Position numbers and translations under genes: made by a program. From Isochrysis galbana (lineage: Eukaryota > Haptophyta > Isochrysidales > Isochrysidaceae), in contig CM030944.1 in NCBI GenBank assembly GCA_018136815.1, positions 1,761,145 to 1,825,144 of the forward strand: 64,000 nucleotides of DNA, given 5' to 3'. Within the stretch, counting starts at the first letter, position 1; every line of letters starts with the position of its first letter. The notes below the pieces were generated by a model that was given only the letters and a program-made list of their open reading frames with translations, was not told the DNA's origin and did no database searches. Of this stretch, positions 1-10,639 are shown one piece after another.

Positions 1-59
1 GGGGTCGCCAGGGGCAGCTGCAGGCCTGCCGCAGGGCCGCAGGCGCGCCATCGCGCGTG

Positions 60-300
60 CCTGCAGGAGAGGGGAGAGAGAGCGCGGAGAAGGGGGTGGG
101 CGGAGCGTGAGCTCCGCTCACCGAAAAATCGATAAGTCTCGCGCTTGTTTACAGGATAAGTCGAGACAGAGTCGGCCGCCAGCCCAGGTGGCGTAGGAGG
201 AAGGGGGGAACGGATCCCGGGGGGGGGGGCGCGGGCCACCGGACCATATCTAAGCCCTTCACCCCTATCCGGGGGGAGAAGCCTGATGGCGGGGGGGGGA
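60..300 (+). repeat. Dispersed repeat, copy 1 (also at window end)
   Basis: This stretch resembles 63756-64000 near the other end of the window. Shared landmarks in the same order are a GGGTGGGCG block with GAGCTCCGC, ATAAGT followed by CGCGC, TTGTTTACA or TGTTTACAA, GATAAG, GGAGGAAGGGGG, and CACCGGACCATATCTAAGCCC, then TGATGGCGGG. The two copies are diverged but collinear and in the same orientation. No reading frame is shared, so it is called non-coding. Confidence 0.65.
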
Positions 301-914
301 GGGCCGGGGGAGAGGGGGTGTAGAAAGTATGCTACGTGTAGGTAGTGGTTCCATTCGCCGCGAGTGCGGCAAGAATATTATGAAGTTTTTGCGAAGGTGT
401 TAGCAGTTAGCCCGGAATCTTCATTCTTTTTATTTAGCGGCGTTGCGAATGGAGCGTGCCGAGAGACTAGAGAGAGGCACGCCAGGCAGCCGAGCAAGAC
501 AATGACGACAACCACACACCATAAGACATCATTCAAGACTCATCTCATGTCTCAAGATTGAACATACCAATGCTGGTGTGTTGTGGGGTTGCGTGTTGCG
601 TGCACTAGCAGCATGTGACATAGCACGCACAGAAGGAGCTCCGAGCTCCGGCGCAGGGAGAAGTTGGCTGGCGCTAGCACACATTCGCATGAGGAACAAA
701 GCATCTCGTCAATCAATGAGGGGTGGCGCGGTGGCGCCCCAACAAGCAACAACAAACCACACGCCCAACAGTTAAAGTCGCTTCGTCGATCCCGCCTCGC
801 AGGGTCGATCTAGACGACGCCTGCCACAGCGTCTTCCGACCCGAAATTGACGTGGTGACGAGGTCTACCATCAAGACCAGGATCGGACAAGAGGAGCATC
901 ATCACCGCCGGCTC
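301..914. other. Intergenic, no gene seen
   Basis: No reading frame longer than about 80 codons has recognisable content here. It lies downstream of the ZIP transporter's stop codon and should include its 3' flank. Confidence 0.5.
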
Positions 915-2558
915 CTAATGAACGTGCTCTGCCTCTGTGTGGGCGTGGGCGCCTACTTGGCAGTGATCGTGTGAGAGAAGCACAAGTCCGATAGCGACGG
1001 CGCCCACAATGAAGGCGAGCACCGAAGCGAGCATCCTCTTGGCGTCCGTGGCGAAGGCATACACCTTGGGCATACACTCGGCCGCACCAACGTGGAGGTA
1101 GACGCCACCCCCGAAGGCCAGCAGCATGCCTATCGAGGATTCGTCGACTGAAGGAGAAGACACCACCACCACAGCGCCAATGACGGCGCCGAGACCACAT
1201 AGGAAGTTGAAGACCAAGGCGTGAAGAGGTCGGAGGGCACCCTGTGATGGTGACGTAAGTACTAGATAGTCGGAGATCTCCTGCGCTATCTCATGCGCGA
1301 CGGACGCCGCAGCAACTGACCAACCAAAGGAGGCACCACATGAGATGAAGGCGGCGCCCACAAAGACGCCGTCGCAGAAGTTGTGCATGAAGTCGCCAAG
1401 CAGAATACCGGAAATAATACGCAAGCGTGTCGCAAAAGAGACCTCTGTCCCCTTCACGTCATTCGGCTGGTCGATCTCGGCACTTTCGACGTCGGACGAT
1501 TTGTGCACATTTGGCTCGTCCACATCAGAGCCCTCCCGGCCACTGTTCTGGCATGGCTCGGAGGTCTCGAGGGCCAAATGCACGCAAAACGCCATGATTG
1601 CCGAAGAGATGAAACCAGCCATAATGCAGGCTCCCCAGCGCCACACGATGTCCACCTCGGCGATCCAACCAGTGCCGATGAGGTGCGTCGACTCGAAGAG
1701 AAGAATCAGGAATGCACAAGAGATCAGCGCGCCAGCGGCGAAGCCGGAGATGACTGCCTCGAGCAACCTGGCACTATTCTTCGTGAGCGTAGTGATACAT
1801 GGAGAGAGAAATGCAAGCCCAACGAGCGTGGCCGACGCGACGACGAAGCTGGCTCCGATTGCTCCGCCCCACGGGCGTGACCCATCCGCCTTATCCTCAT
1901 GGCCATCGTGGTCGTCATGGGCATCATCGTGGTCGTCGTGGGCATCATCGTGGTCGTCGTGGGCATCATCGTGGTCGTCGTGGGCATCATCGTCGTCATG
2001 GGCATCATCGTGGTCGTCGTGGCCATCGTGATCATCGTGGTGCTCCTCGTCGTGACCATGATCCAGCAGTTCGAACAATTCAACTCCCATTCCGTCTGCA
2101 TCAAGCAGGAAGGCATCCCCCGGGCCACTGACAAACTCACTCGGCGGGTGCTGCAGGAAGAGCACAATGCCGGCATGCACACTCGTGTCGAGGCGGAAGA
2201 AGGAGATGGGCCACGATTCAGTGAGCTCGAGGATGAAGCAGGGAAAGTCTGGCCCAACCGATGCTTCGATCGTGCCGCCTACTTCGAGAGAAGTGCACGC
2301 GCTGGTGTTGTGAACGTAGCTATGCGCAAGCGGCTCAAGGTCCTCTCCCGTCTCGTTGTTTGGCGCACCAACCATGGGCAGCATGACGGCGAGGACATGT
2401 TCATCGGCGTACGACGCGTTTGATTTGCGGAGCACGAGCGAGTAGAAGCGGTGTGGCGTGTAGAAGTGTGCCGCCCAGTCGAGAGCGTGCTCTGAGTGTG
2501 ACTCACTCGCCAGGCATCCGCTGACGAGGAAGAGGGAGAGCAGAGCGAGCCGAGGCAT
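915..2558 (-). CDS. ZIP-family (SLC39) divalent metal transporter
   Basis: This single-exon gene encodes 547 aa. Start ATG at 2558 is chosen because it opens a signal peptide (MPRLALLSLFLVSGCLA); the longer open frame upstream is low-complexity leader. Residues 23-165 form an extracytosolic domain. Residues about 167-222 are a histidine/aspartate-rich loop with repeated HDDHDDA units, typical of ZIP metal-sensing loops. About eight hydrophobic segments follow. The TM4 signature HNFCDG and the TM5 signature HEIAQEISD match the ZIP HNxxD and HExxHE metal site, although the second His of TM5 is replaced by Gln, which may alter the binuclear site or selectivity. The C-terminus is again His-rich. 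ZIPs move Zn, Fe or Mn into the cytosol; the substrate cannot be told from sequence. A CT-rich tract precedes the start on the coding strand. Confidence 0.9.
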   Translation of the reverse strand: MPRLALLSLFLVSGCLASESHSEHALDWAAHFYTPHRFYSLVLRKSNASYADEHVLAVMLPMVGAPNNETGEDLEPLAHSYVHNTSACTSLEVGGTIEASVGPDFPCFILELTESWPISFFRLDTSVHAGIVLFLQHPPSEFVSGPGDAFLLDADGMGVELFELLDHGHDEEHHDDHDGHDDHDDAHDDDDAHDDHDDAHDDHDDAHDDHDDAHDDHDGHEDKADGSRPWGGAIGASFVVASATLVGLAFLSPCITTLTKNSARLLEAVISGFAAGALISCAFLILLFESTHLIGTGWIAEVDIVWRWGACIMAGFISSAIMAFCVHLALETSEPCQNSGREGSDVDEPNVHKSSDVESAEIDQPNDVKGTEVSFATRLRIISGILLGDFMHNFCDGVFVGAAFISCGASFGWSVAAASVAHEIAQEISDYLVLTSPSQGALRPLHALVFNFLCGLGAVIGAVVVVSSPSVDESSIGMLLAFGGGVYLHVGAAECMPKVYAFATDAKRMLASVLAFIVGAVAIGLVLLSHDHCQVGAHAHTEAEHVH

Positions 2559-3160
2559 GCGAGAAGAGAGGAGAGAGAGAGGGGAGCGAGGTGTCTTGGC
2601 CTGCTGGCGGTGCGGTGGTGCAGTGGGTGGCGTCGTGAAGAGGCTCACGATCGATAGATCGATCGATCGATCGATCGGGAGAGGGAGAGGGGGAGAGGGA
2701 GGGAGGGGAGGACGGCGCAGTGCGAGGAGGGCAACACGCGCGCAGGTCGGAGTCGACTGGATTGCACACTTCCAGCACACCCCCTTCCCCTCCCCTTTCC
2801 TTCCCTTCCCCTCCCCTTTCCTTCCCTTCCCCTCCCCTTTCCTTCCCTTCCCCTCCCCTTCCCTCTTCCTCGCGCCCCCCCAACCCCAAAGGGATATCTT
2901 GTGTATCCTTTCACCTATTCTCGTGGAGCTCTAGTCCCTCTCCCGTCCCCCCCGCCCCCCCCACTCTCTCCCTCTCCCTCTCCCTCTCCCTTTCTCCGCT
3001 TTCTCTCCCTTCTCCCCCTCTCCCTGCTCCCTACCCCACCCCCTCCCTCCCTCCCTCCCTCCCTCTCTCGCTCTCTCTCCTCCTAACACTTCCCCTCCTC
3101 TCTTCTCTCTACTTTCATCTCTCTTCCTGCCTCCTCACGATCAACGTGCTCCCTGTCAAG
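2559..3160. repeat. Low-complexity and microsatellite tract
   Basis: Upstream of the ZIP gene lie purine-rich DNA, a GATC-type microsatellite (about 2648-2678), CCCTTCC repeats (about 2780-2865) and CT-rich runs to about 3130. Apparent reading frames here are products of the simple repeats. The ZIP promoter must lie in or beyond this tract. Confidence 0.8.
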
Positions 3161-3715
3161 TCCGGGAGTGAACAACCGCCTTTAGATATATTACCTTCCA
3201 GGAGCCAGCCGTCTCTAGATATTGGGGGGAAATTTTCTCCCGATCGCCAACAACAGCCCCCCCGTTATTAAGACGACCGCGAAAATCCCCCGAGAGCTAT
3301 CGGGGGAGATAGCTCCTGGGGGGTGCCGGACTCCTCCCCCCCCCGAGAGATATCGGGGGGGAGAGGAGATCCCCCCAGAGCAAACGGGGGTGGGGGTTCT
3401 TCTCCTCGCAGGGCTCCATAGGATGCCCGCCGCAGCGCCGCAGCGCCGTCTGCTGACGTGAGGTCACGTTCCGTCGCCACTCAACCAAGACGCAAGACGC
3501 TCCCCACAAGGTTGCGCACACTGGGGCCACTGCACTACCACCTACTGGGAGGGCTGCAAGAGGCAAGAGGGGTGGGGCTTCGAAAAATCCGATAACAATC
3601 ATTTTATATTTTATATGAATACACTCGGGAGAGAACGCCAAAGCCTCCCTCCCCATCCCCCTTTTTTGAGAGAGAGCTCTCCCCTCTCGCATACGCTTGC
3701 GATGGGTGAACGCCC
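3161..3715. other. Intergenic with G/C homopolymers and a small hairpin
   Basis: No gene is seen. The segment has several runs of C or G and an AGCTAT/ATAGCT hairpin near 3296-3315. No coding signal or known repeat was recognised. Confidence 0.5.
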
Positions 3716-4289
3716 TAGTTGGGCTGTCAGTCCGTAAGCCTACGCTTACGGTGCTTTTGACTTTTGAGCTTACACTTCCATCAGAACTTGCATTAGTACT
3801 AATATCAGCTTACACCCCTATTACAACTTCTAGTATCGCTGTTATTATACTTATACTTACTTGGGGGGGGGTGTTCAGCGCGCAGCGCGCGCGCCACACG
3901 CTATACGTACATGCGCACGGGAGAAGAAGTGGAGCATGATGTCGACCGCGCGCGAGCGCGCGGGGCGCGCGCAAAGGGGAGGGCAGCGCAAACAGCAAAC
4001 AAACAGAGAGCAGGAGAGCAGTAGTAGGCAGGAGGCAGGTGCGGGTGCATGTGAAGAGGCCAAGAGGCCAAGGTGGTGGGTGATGGGCAGTTAGCAGGGG
4101 AGAAGGTCGTTTGCCTTCATTTGGTACCCCTCGTTTCCGAAGGGAAAGGAGACCAAATGAAGGCAAGCCGCCTGATGGGGGGGAGGGAGCGGGCGGGCGC
4201 GCCTCTGCGCTTGTTCGCGGGGGCTCGTTCCCGCTCCGGAGTTTTGTTTTCAGTTATATTCATATTTTTGAACTGGCAGCCTAGCGGAT
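3716..4289 (+). repeat. Dispersed element with TTGGGCTGT end, copy 1
   Basis: This is collinear with 20938-21320. Both start TTGGGCTGTCAGTCCGTAAG, continue through an AT-rich segment with ATCAGCTTACACCCCTATTA, a GTGTTCAGC block, a purine-rich part, and CGCGCCTCTGCGCTTGTTCG, and share GAACTGGCAGCCTAG. Unlike the second copy, no right-hand inverted end is visible here. This copy holds an extra 56-bp hairpin insert at 4111-4166. It looks like a non-autonomous DNA element without coding capacity. Confidence 0.7.
4111..4166. repeat. 56-bp foldback insert with perfect 15-bp inverted ends
   Basis: TTGCCTTCATTTGGT at 4111-4125 is the exact reverse complement of 4152-4166. The insert is missing from the otherwise collinear copy near 21190. 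The same arm occurs at 26925-26939 with a shorter opposite arm at 27008-27017, so this hairpin is a repeated unit. Confidence 0.75.
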
Positions 4290-4956
4290 AAAGGTACCTC
4301 GCTTTTAAGGACGAGTCCTTGAAGTAAGGACAAACTTCGCTAGGTGAGAGCGCGAGCACAAAGTGCTTGTTTTGCCTAAACCTTGGCTTGTTGGTTACCG
4401 CATGTATATCCTGCTCTTTTAATGTTCCCAGGGCACTAAGGCACCATTCCCTCAGCAATACCAAGTTTTGTGACATACTTCACGGGGCGTCGGGTCAAAT
4501 CACAGTTTGTCCTTGAAATGAAAGAGGTGGCGGATACCCCCATTGGAAATTGGAAAGCTCTTCCACCCATGGTTCCCAGGAGATGAAATGTTGCTTTGAT
4601 TGCCCTCTTTGAGACCTTAAGTGACGACGAAGCGTGATTTTGCTATCCAACGGCCCAATTTGTCAACATACGGCTCAAAAGGGCTAAAAAAAACTCCTCC
4701 CGCGTAAACGAATCGTCCGAGTCCAGCACCGGATGCTGAATGTGGCAGCAAAAGTGAACGAAGACAAGCTCTGCAGAGTTGGTCATGGGGAGAGCTTAGG
4801 TTGAATGGGAGGTAATGATGATTTGCTTCAGGGGGTGGGATGTCTCAAAAGCTCACTCTAAGCCACATCAAAGGCATTGAAGGCCAGAGTCCTTAGATTT
4901 CATGGATTTTTAAGGACACTGTCCTCAGTTTAAGGACAGAACTTTCTAACCGCTAG
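4276..4956 (+). repeat. Hairpin-ended element (~650 bp), copy 1
   Basis: It begins GCGGATAAAGGTACCT, then AAGGACGAGTCCTT (hairpin) and AAGTAAGGAC; it ends with AAGGACACTGTCCTCAG, TTTAAGGAC and GAACTTTCTA. The copy on the minus strand at 50996-51662 has the same start, the same kind of paired GGAC/GTCC hairpins at both ends, and a matching middle (CCCA-GAGATGAAATG, CTCTTTGAGACCTTAAG-like). No reading frame is conserved, so it is probably a non-autonomous transposon. Confidence 0.6.
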
Positions 4957-5179
4957 GCATTGCCTGCACGCAGCGGCAGCTGCTCGCAGCCGTCTTGATC
5001 GAAACGATGGACGCATCCGGTCAGAAGGAGGTGCCTCGGCGTTACAAAGCATTCCACGGTGCTTCGATTGTGCCGTACTCGTACTCGAAATCGGGTCTCT
5101 CATTTGAACCACTCACTAGCATCACATGTCAACTCAACGCGTCATCGCCCGCGCACCAAGCTTGCCCCCTCCCACGCAT

Positions 5180-5697
5180 CCGCCACTAGCGGCGCCCTCT
5201 CCTCGTACACCGATACATCCGCCAGCACCACCTCCCCTCTTGTGCGGTAATCTCTCTTTCACACACAGCAAGAACAGGGTGGATGGCGCTGCAAACGACA
5301 TGTGGTGCCATAAGATTTCTTCAGCGCAGTGCGAAAGCACGTACGTGGACGCGGCGAACATTGAAATGTACGACTTACTTCAAGGCAACTACACTTGGGA
5401 CTTTTCTGCAGGGTGTGTCGAGTGTATCTCTGACGGAACATTGTGCAAGTCGAAGTCGAGCGAACACATCTACTACTTGGATTGTGCGAGCACGGCTCAC
5501 CAATGTTGCCACCTCCGTTATGGCCTTCTATAAGAGCACCACCTGCACCACCTCCGCCCCTGTGCCCCTGTGCGGTAACCTCACGTTCACGCACTAACTA
5601 CAAGACAATGTTACGCGGTGCGGAGAACGATGGGTGGTGCTACAAAGTACCCCTTGCGGATTGCGAAACCTATTATGTGGATGCGGCGAACGGATAA
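5180..5697 (+). pseudogene. Degraded gene fragment: two Cys-rich modules with proline-rich linkers
   Basis: Two related modules are visible. The first, about 5235-5500, reads LCGNLSFTHSKNR, then GAANDMWCHK, CESTYVDAAN, and a second half with Cys pairs. The second, about 5571-5697, reads LCGNLTFTH, GAENDGWCYK, CETYYVDAANG. Each is preceded by a PPAPPP-type linker. The two modules are in different frames and the second needs a one-base shift after its FTH motif; it stops beside the N gap. I read this as part of a decayed or misassembled gene for a modular secreted or surface protein. The family is not recognised. Confidence 0.5.
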
Positions 5698-5700
5698 AGG

Positions 5701-5800
5701 NNNNNNNNNNNNNNNNNNNNNNNNNNNNNNNNNNNNNNNNNNNNNNNNNNNNNNNNNNNNNNNNNNNNNNNNNNNNNNNNNNNNNNNNNNNNNNNNNNNN
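5701..5800. other. Assembly gap (100 N)
   Basis: Run of exactly 100 N, the usual placeholder for a gap of unknown size. It cuts the 3' end of the GH3 gene and adjoins the Cys-rich pseudogene. Confidence 0.99.
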
Positions 5801-7463
5801 ACGAGGCGGTCCGCGCGTTCGTCGATTTGGGCTTGCATCCGGTTGCGACCTTGGCGTTCACGAGTGTCGCGTCGGGGCGCTCCGCGTGTATCGCCTGCCA
5901 AAGCGTCGTACCTGCAGTGAAGGCGTTGCCGCGGCACCCTTGCCATTCGAGCGACCAGCCGCCGCATTGGTAGCCGAGGTCGTGTGCGCTAGTGCCTGTC
6001 ACGAGGAGTTCGGAACCCGCGTCCGACGTGCCGGCCGACGTACTCGGCGTTAGTGGCAATAGGTCGAGCTCGTTCTTGAGTAGCACGCACGACTTCGCAA
6101 CGGCGCGCCGGGCAATGAGCCGGTGCTCTGCGCTGCCGACGCACTCGGGGTCGCCCATCTCGGGAACGTCCGGCGCGGCGAAGAGGCGGCGCGCGGCGCG
6201 TCCCTCATCGTCCGCCTCGGCGTCGGTGGCCGCGATGACGTCGCCCTTCACCTCGCCGTCCTCTGGCGTGCGCGGCCGAATGAGGCCCAGCTTCATCTTG
6301 ACACGAAGCACGCGTCGCACCGCATCATCAATCCGCTCGATCGGCACGCGGCCGTCCTTGACAACCGCCTCCATGATGCTGAGCTGCTTGCGGTAGGAGA
6401 GGTCGCCAAATATGCCGCCGGCCGTCATGACCACGTCGACGCCTGCGTTGAGCACGCGCACGAGCGCCGCCTCAAAGCTCTTGTCGCACTGCTGCACCGC
6501 ATTATAATCCGAGACGACGATACCCTCGAAGCCTAGCTCGCCCTTGAGAACGCCCTTGATCAGCCGCTCGGACGAGTGGCACTTCTCGCCGTTGACAGAC
6601 GAGTAGGAGGCCATGACGGTGAGCGCGCCCTCGGCGAGTGGAGCCAGGTATGGCGCGATGTGCGTGCGCCGCAGCTCGTCCTCGTCCAGCGTGGCGTCGC
6701 CCTGGTCGATTCCGTGCGGTTTGACCGCTTTACCAATTCCGCCCATGTCGAACTTGCCGCTTCCCAAGGCGGTTCCGCCGTCGGCGACCCAGTGCTTGAC
6801 GCACGCGGCCATAGGGACGCCGCTCCGCTGGATCCCGCGCACCTCCGCCGCCGCCAGCTCGCCCGCGAGCGCCGGGTCCTCTGAAAAGCACTCGTACGCA
6901 CGGCCCCACCGCAGGTCTTGCGCGACGGCTGCGCACGGCGAGAACATCCAGTTGATCCCGCAGGCGTGCGACTCCAGTGCGGCGATGCGCGCAAGCTGCT
7001 CGACCAGCTGTGGGTCGTCCATGCACCCCTGGCCCACGTGGTGCGGAAAGAGCGTCGCGTCGCGCAGGTTGGCCTGGCCGTGGACGGTATCATTGCAGAG
7101 CAGCATCGGAAGCCCTGCGCCCACGCCGCGGGCTGCGCGCTGTAGCGCGGCGCTCTGGCGCTGCCAGCTGGCGGGGACGTTTGGCATTGGTGCTGCGCCC
7201 CCGCCGCCCAGCACCGAGCCCAGCCCGTGCCGCCCCAGCCCGCGAGAGCAGGCTTCTCGAGAGAGAGGGCCGTTGAGAGAGCGTTTGATGGCAGAGGAGG
7301 CAAGGGGTGGCAGCAGGGAGCAGGCGGCGCTCTCGAGCTTGGGGAAGGAGCGGAAGTTGCGCCAGTCCGGCTGCATCAGCTGGCCTAGCTTGACGCCCAG
7401 CGGGAGCGACTCTACCAGCCGGGAGAGCTCCGACTCCTCAGTGGACGAGAGAAGAGGCGCCAT
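5801..7463 (-). CDS. Glycoside hydrolase family 3 beta-glucosidase-like, 3' end lost in gap
   Basis: The frame from ATG 7463 runs 554 residues into the N gap, so the protein is C-terminally incomplete. The N-terminal GH3 barrel shows NDTVHG, ATLFPHHVGQG, RWGRAYECFSEDP, KHWVADGGT and VVSDYNAV, where the Asp of SDY is at the expected place of the catalytic nucleophile. The C-terminal alpha/beta sandwich has started (VLLKN, LLPL, GGWSLEWQG). GH3 enzymes split beta-linked glucose, xylose or N-acetylglucosamine from oligosaccharides. No signal peptide is obvious, so it may be intracellular. Upstream on the coding strand is a CT-rich tract ending just before the ATG. Substrate is not determined. 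Confidence 0.9.
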
Positions 7464-7502
7464 CGTGAGGAGAGAGAGACGGAGAGAGAGACAAGGAGGG
7501 GG

Positions 7503-7533
<31 letters not shown>

Positions 7534-7709
7534 GAGAGAGAGAGAAGAGAGAGAGAGAGAGAAGGGCCACGAGGGGGAGAGAGAGACGCCCAGCGAGCAT
7601 GCCACTCCTCGAAAAAATTCGGTTGTGAATGTGAAGGAAGGAGGAGAGAAGGAGGAGGCGAGGAGGAAGAAACTGCTCCTTGTCGTCGGTACTCCAGAGA
7701 GCCCGCGCG

Positions 7710-7753
<44 letters not shown>

Positions 7754-8004
7754 CCCCCCCCCCCCCTCTCTCTCTATCTATCTATCTACATATCTCTCTC
7801 TCCCTCTCTCCCTCTCTCCCTCTCTCCCTCTCTCCCTCTCTCCCTCTCTCTCCCTCTCTCTCCCTCTCTCTCCCTCTCTCTCCCTCTCTCTCCCTCTCTC
7901 TCCCTCTCTTCTCTCCCTCTCCCTCTCTCACCGTGGAAGGAAGTAGAGAGAGAGAGCGCGTGCTGGCTCTCTCTCTCCCGCGCAAAGGAGAGGTGGACGG
8001 GCGT
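7464..8004. repeat. GA block then CT block upstream of GH3
   Basis: A GA-rich tract (about 7480-7595) is followed by a unique spacer and a CT tract with CCCTCTCT units (about 7712-7930). The two blocks are complementary in composition and could pair. The long frames across them are repeat artefacts. Confidence 0.85.
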
Positions 8005-9003
8005 TATCTCTTAAGAGGCGAAGCACCCTCGGAGGTGCTGCACGCCGTTGCCGCGCCGCGCCGTGCCCTCCCATGCCTCTCAGACCACCTCGTTGGCGGC
8101 TGTAGCGGCATGGGAGGGCGTCTCCATACCCCTCACCCATCATATCTTGGCCCTAGCCCCCAGCTCGACGCGCAGCGCGAGCTAGGTCACCATTTGTGTC
8201 ACCTGGGCGGCGCTGCATGCGCGCTCCGCGAAAGGTGCTTCACCTTTCACGAGCAGATGGGCGAACATCTAGGCGGTGGGAAGGGGGACTGACAAGCCTG
8301 GTTGCCTTTGTTTGTGGGTCGGCACGTTCCGATCGCCACAGTGGCGGGCGAGTGGCTGCTGGTGTTGGCGGCTAGCTGCTGCAGCGGCAATGGCGCAGCG
8401 CACGAGCACGAGCCAGCAATTTTACGGCAGGCTGTCTGTGTCTGCGCGCCCGATCAGGGAGTGTTATGGCTAGACACATATGGGCTGCCTGCGCGCTGGC
8501 CACGGCGACGCGCAGGCAGTCCACTGCAATGCGCGCACGTGCAGTCTGAATGCTTTTGTGTGTTGTGTGCTCGTCTCCGCTCGCTTGTATGTGGTCTGTC
8601 TCAAAGGGGAACGCTTTGCCCATGAAATATTCTGGTCCAAAGGGTTTGTGAGCAGTTCATCTTGTGTATGATTTGTAAGGCTTAGATTACTCAGCATCAA
8701 TAAATGCCCCCGACACGTATAATCTTGATGAGAGTTGTGAACTCTGACTCGATCTCCTGCAGCATGCGTTGTGAACGACGTGCGACGCCGGCTCGTCGGC
8801 AGCATCGCCACCGATCAGGTCATGGGAGCAAATTTCGGGCGATGCGACTCCATCTTATGCATAAGACTAGTCCTCCATATTGATGGCAAGGCTCCAGCTC
8901 AATTTTAGTGTTCTCTAGGCTCCAAGGGGCCGCCAATATGCTAGGAATAAAAAAGGGTCTCGAAGCACCTTTGCAGGTGCTTCCAGCCGCCTCTTAAGAG
9001 ATA
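8005..9003. mobile_element. ~1-kb segment bounded by 16-bp inverted repeats
   Basis: TATCTCTTAAGAGGCG at 8005-8020 is the exact reverse complement of 8988-9003. Just inside each end is a second hairpin made of GAAGCACC/GGTGCTTC-like arms (about 8019-8039 and 8962-8983). No transposase frame is visible, so it is best read as a non-autonomous DNA transposon. Part of each end sequence is itself palindromic, which weakens the case somewhat. No convincing target duplication was seen. Confidence 0.5.
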
Positions 9004-9107
9004 GTTGGCTAGTTAGTTCGAACTTCCTTCTAGAAGAAAAAGATAAAAAGCATTCTTCAAGAGAACGAGGGATAAAGTTTACTGTAGAAGGAAGAAGGAA
9101 GAGAAAG

Positions 9108-9165
9108 GTCGCGTTCCGTCGAATATGGGACAGATTCAATTTGAGCCATCAAATGTCCATATGTC
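9108..9165 (-). repeat. Solo end of the duplicated GTTCCGTC unit
   Basis: GTCGCGTTCCGTC, then TGGGACA, TTTGAGC and ATCAAATGTCC match the reverse complement of the right ends of the duplicated units at 36056-37883 and 41109-42993. The rest of the unit is absent here, so this end occurs independently of the gene inside those units. Confidence 0.55.
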
Positions 9166-9697
9166 CGCTTACAACAATATACGATAGCTGTGGTAACGCC
9201 CAGTTGTCGGTACGTTGTACGTTGGTACAGGTTCGATTATTATCTCTTAGGGGGCGGCAGGAACCTAGCAGCTGGGCTTATGGGCAACGGATACAGCCGA
9301 GTTTTGCCGTGTATTCAAACCCCCTCCGTTTTTGCTTCCGTGTTTGTGAGGGGACTTATGGGCAACGGATGGGGCGCCGCGGCGCCGCGGCGGCGCCGCG
9401 CCAATGGCGATAGTGGATACTCGCTCGTCGTTACTCTTTCTCCGATAAGGATAAGGATAAGGAGCGCGTGCGCGAGTGCGAGTGCATGCGCAATTGCAAT
9501 TGACTGCTCCTCACTTGGCACTTGGACTCAAAGCCTCATCGCCAAGCCAATCGTCCTCGGCGTCGCTATCATCATATCGCTGTCCCACTTTCCACTTTCC
9601 ACTTTGCGACGTCTGGAGCTTGGCAAACACAATACTCCATTCACCCTCTATTCACCATGAATGGAGCCTATTCGAGGAACGCCTTGCGCTGGCGCTG
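9166..9697. other. Intergenic, short repeats only
   Basis: No gene is seen. There are two CTTATGGGCAACGGAT copies (about 9278 and 9355) and a segment at about 9521-9625 that resembles 17968-18090 in order and wording (CACTTGGACT, CCAATC, CCCACTT...CCACTT), a diverged dispersed repeat. Confidence 0.5.
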
Positions 9698-9935
9698 CGA
9701 TCGCAGATTCGGTTACGGGTAGAGCGTGGGCGCACGTGACCTCGGAGAGGGGGGTCGAATCGCACTCCTTCTCGGCGGCGAAGATTTTTTTATTGCGGCA
9801 GGTAGCTCCCCTTAATGTAGGTTTGTCATTGGGCATCGCGCGCATGGGCTCAATTAAGCAAAATGCAAAATGCAGCCCGCAGCCCCTTATCAGCTGGTCA
9901 AAAGGGCCCTTGTTCAAGCCCGCCCATTTCTTGAC
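9698..9935 (+). repeat. Diverged copy of the 33-kb foldback element
   Basis: It follows 33018-33215 in order: TTACGGGTAGAGCGTG, CGTGAC, TCGAATCGCAC, GGCGAAGATTTT, AGGTAGC, TTGGGCATCGCG, AATGCAGCCC and CCGCCC. Only the left inverted arm is clear. It is non-coding. Confidence 0.65.
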
Positions 9936-10639
9936 ATTGTTGATACCATTTCGCACTTCGCGCACTTCCGAGATCATAGAATGCCGTTTATGGTCGCTGG
10001 CCGAGGCTCGTCTGCACACACACACACACAGCAATAGGCACACACACACAGCAATAGATTGACACGCTTGGAATTATTAACGCTCGATGGTGATGCAACA
10101 GAAGCGACAAGGAGAGGGTAGTAGGGTAGCGTATGCATAGCCTAGGAGTCAACTGCATAGGCTGCACATGCATGGAGATAGATGCGCGACCACAGAGAGA
10201 TCAACTACTTTTGTCGCGTCAGTACTTGCAAACGTCACACCATGCGCAACAAGATGGCGTGGTCTGAGCTAGGTCGCTAGGCTCCGTGGTACTAGATAGA
10301 CAACAATGGAAGCAAGTTCACGGCCTATTGGACAAGTGGCACTCGAGAGTGAACAATAGGTTGGAGAAGGCTCGCGGCGCGTGGCTCTTCGGCTCTCCTG
10401 TGGAGATGAGTGCAAAAACATTCTGGCTGGATTTCTCTAGGGGAAACGGGCCAGGCCGGCCTCGAGGGCGAGGTTGTGGCTTGTCGCGCAGAGTTGCATG
10501 CAAGAGGACGCAGGGCGGGCCGGTCCAAAAACGCGCCGGGCGCGGCGCGGCGGCGGGTAGTGGCCGTCGGGTTGCGCGGCGCTGTCCCGCATCGGAATCC
10601 GGCAAAAAATCAAGGTTCGGGCAGCCATTGGCCCACGGC
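9936..10639. other. Intergenic, 3' of MYB gene
   Basis: A CA-type microsatellite at about 10016-10055 is present. No gene is seen on either strand. Confidence 0.5.

Noticed and set aside
6613-8292. 559-codon plus-strand frame
   Set aside because: Its first part is antisense to the GH3 gene and the rest is CT/GA repeat.
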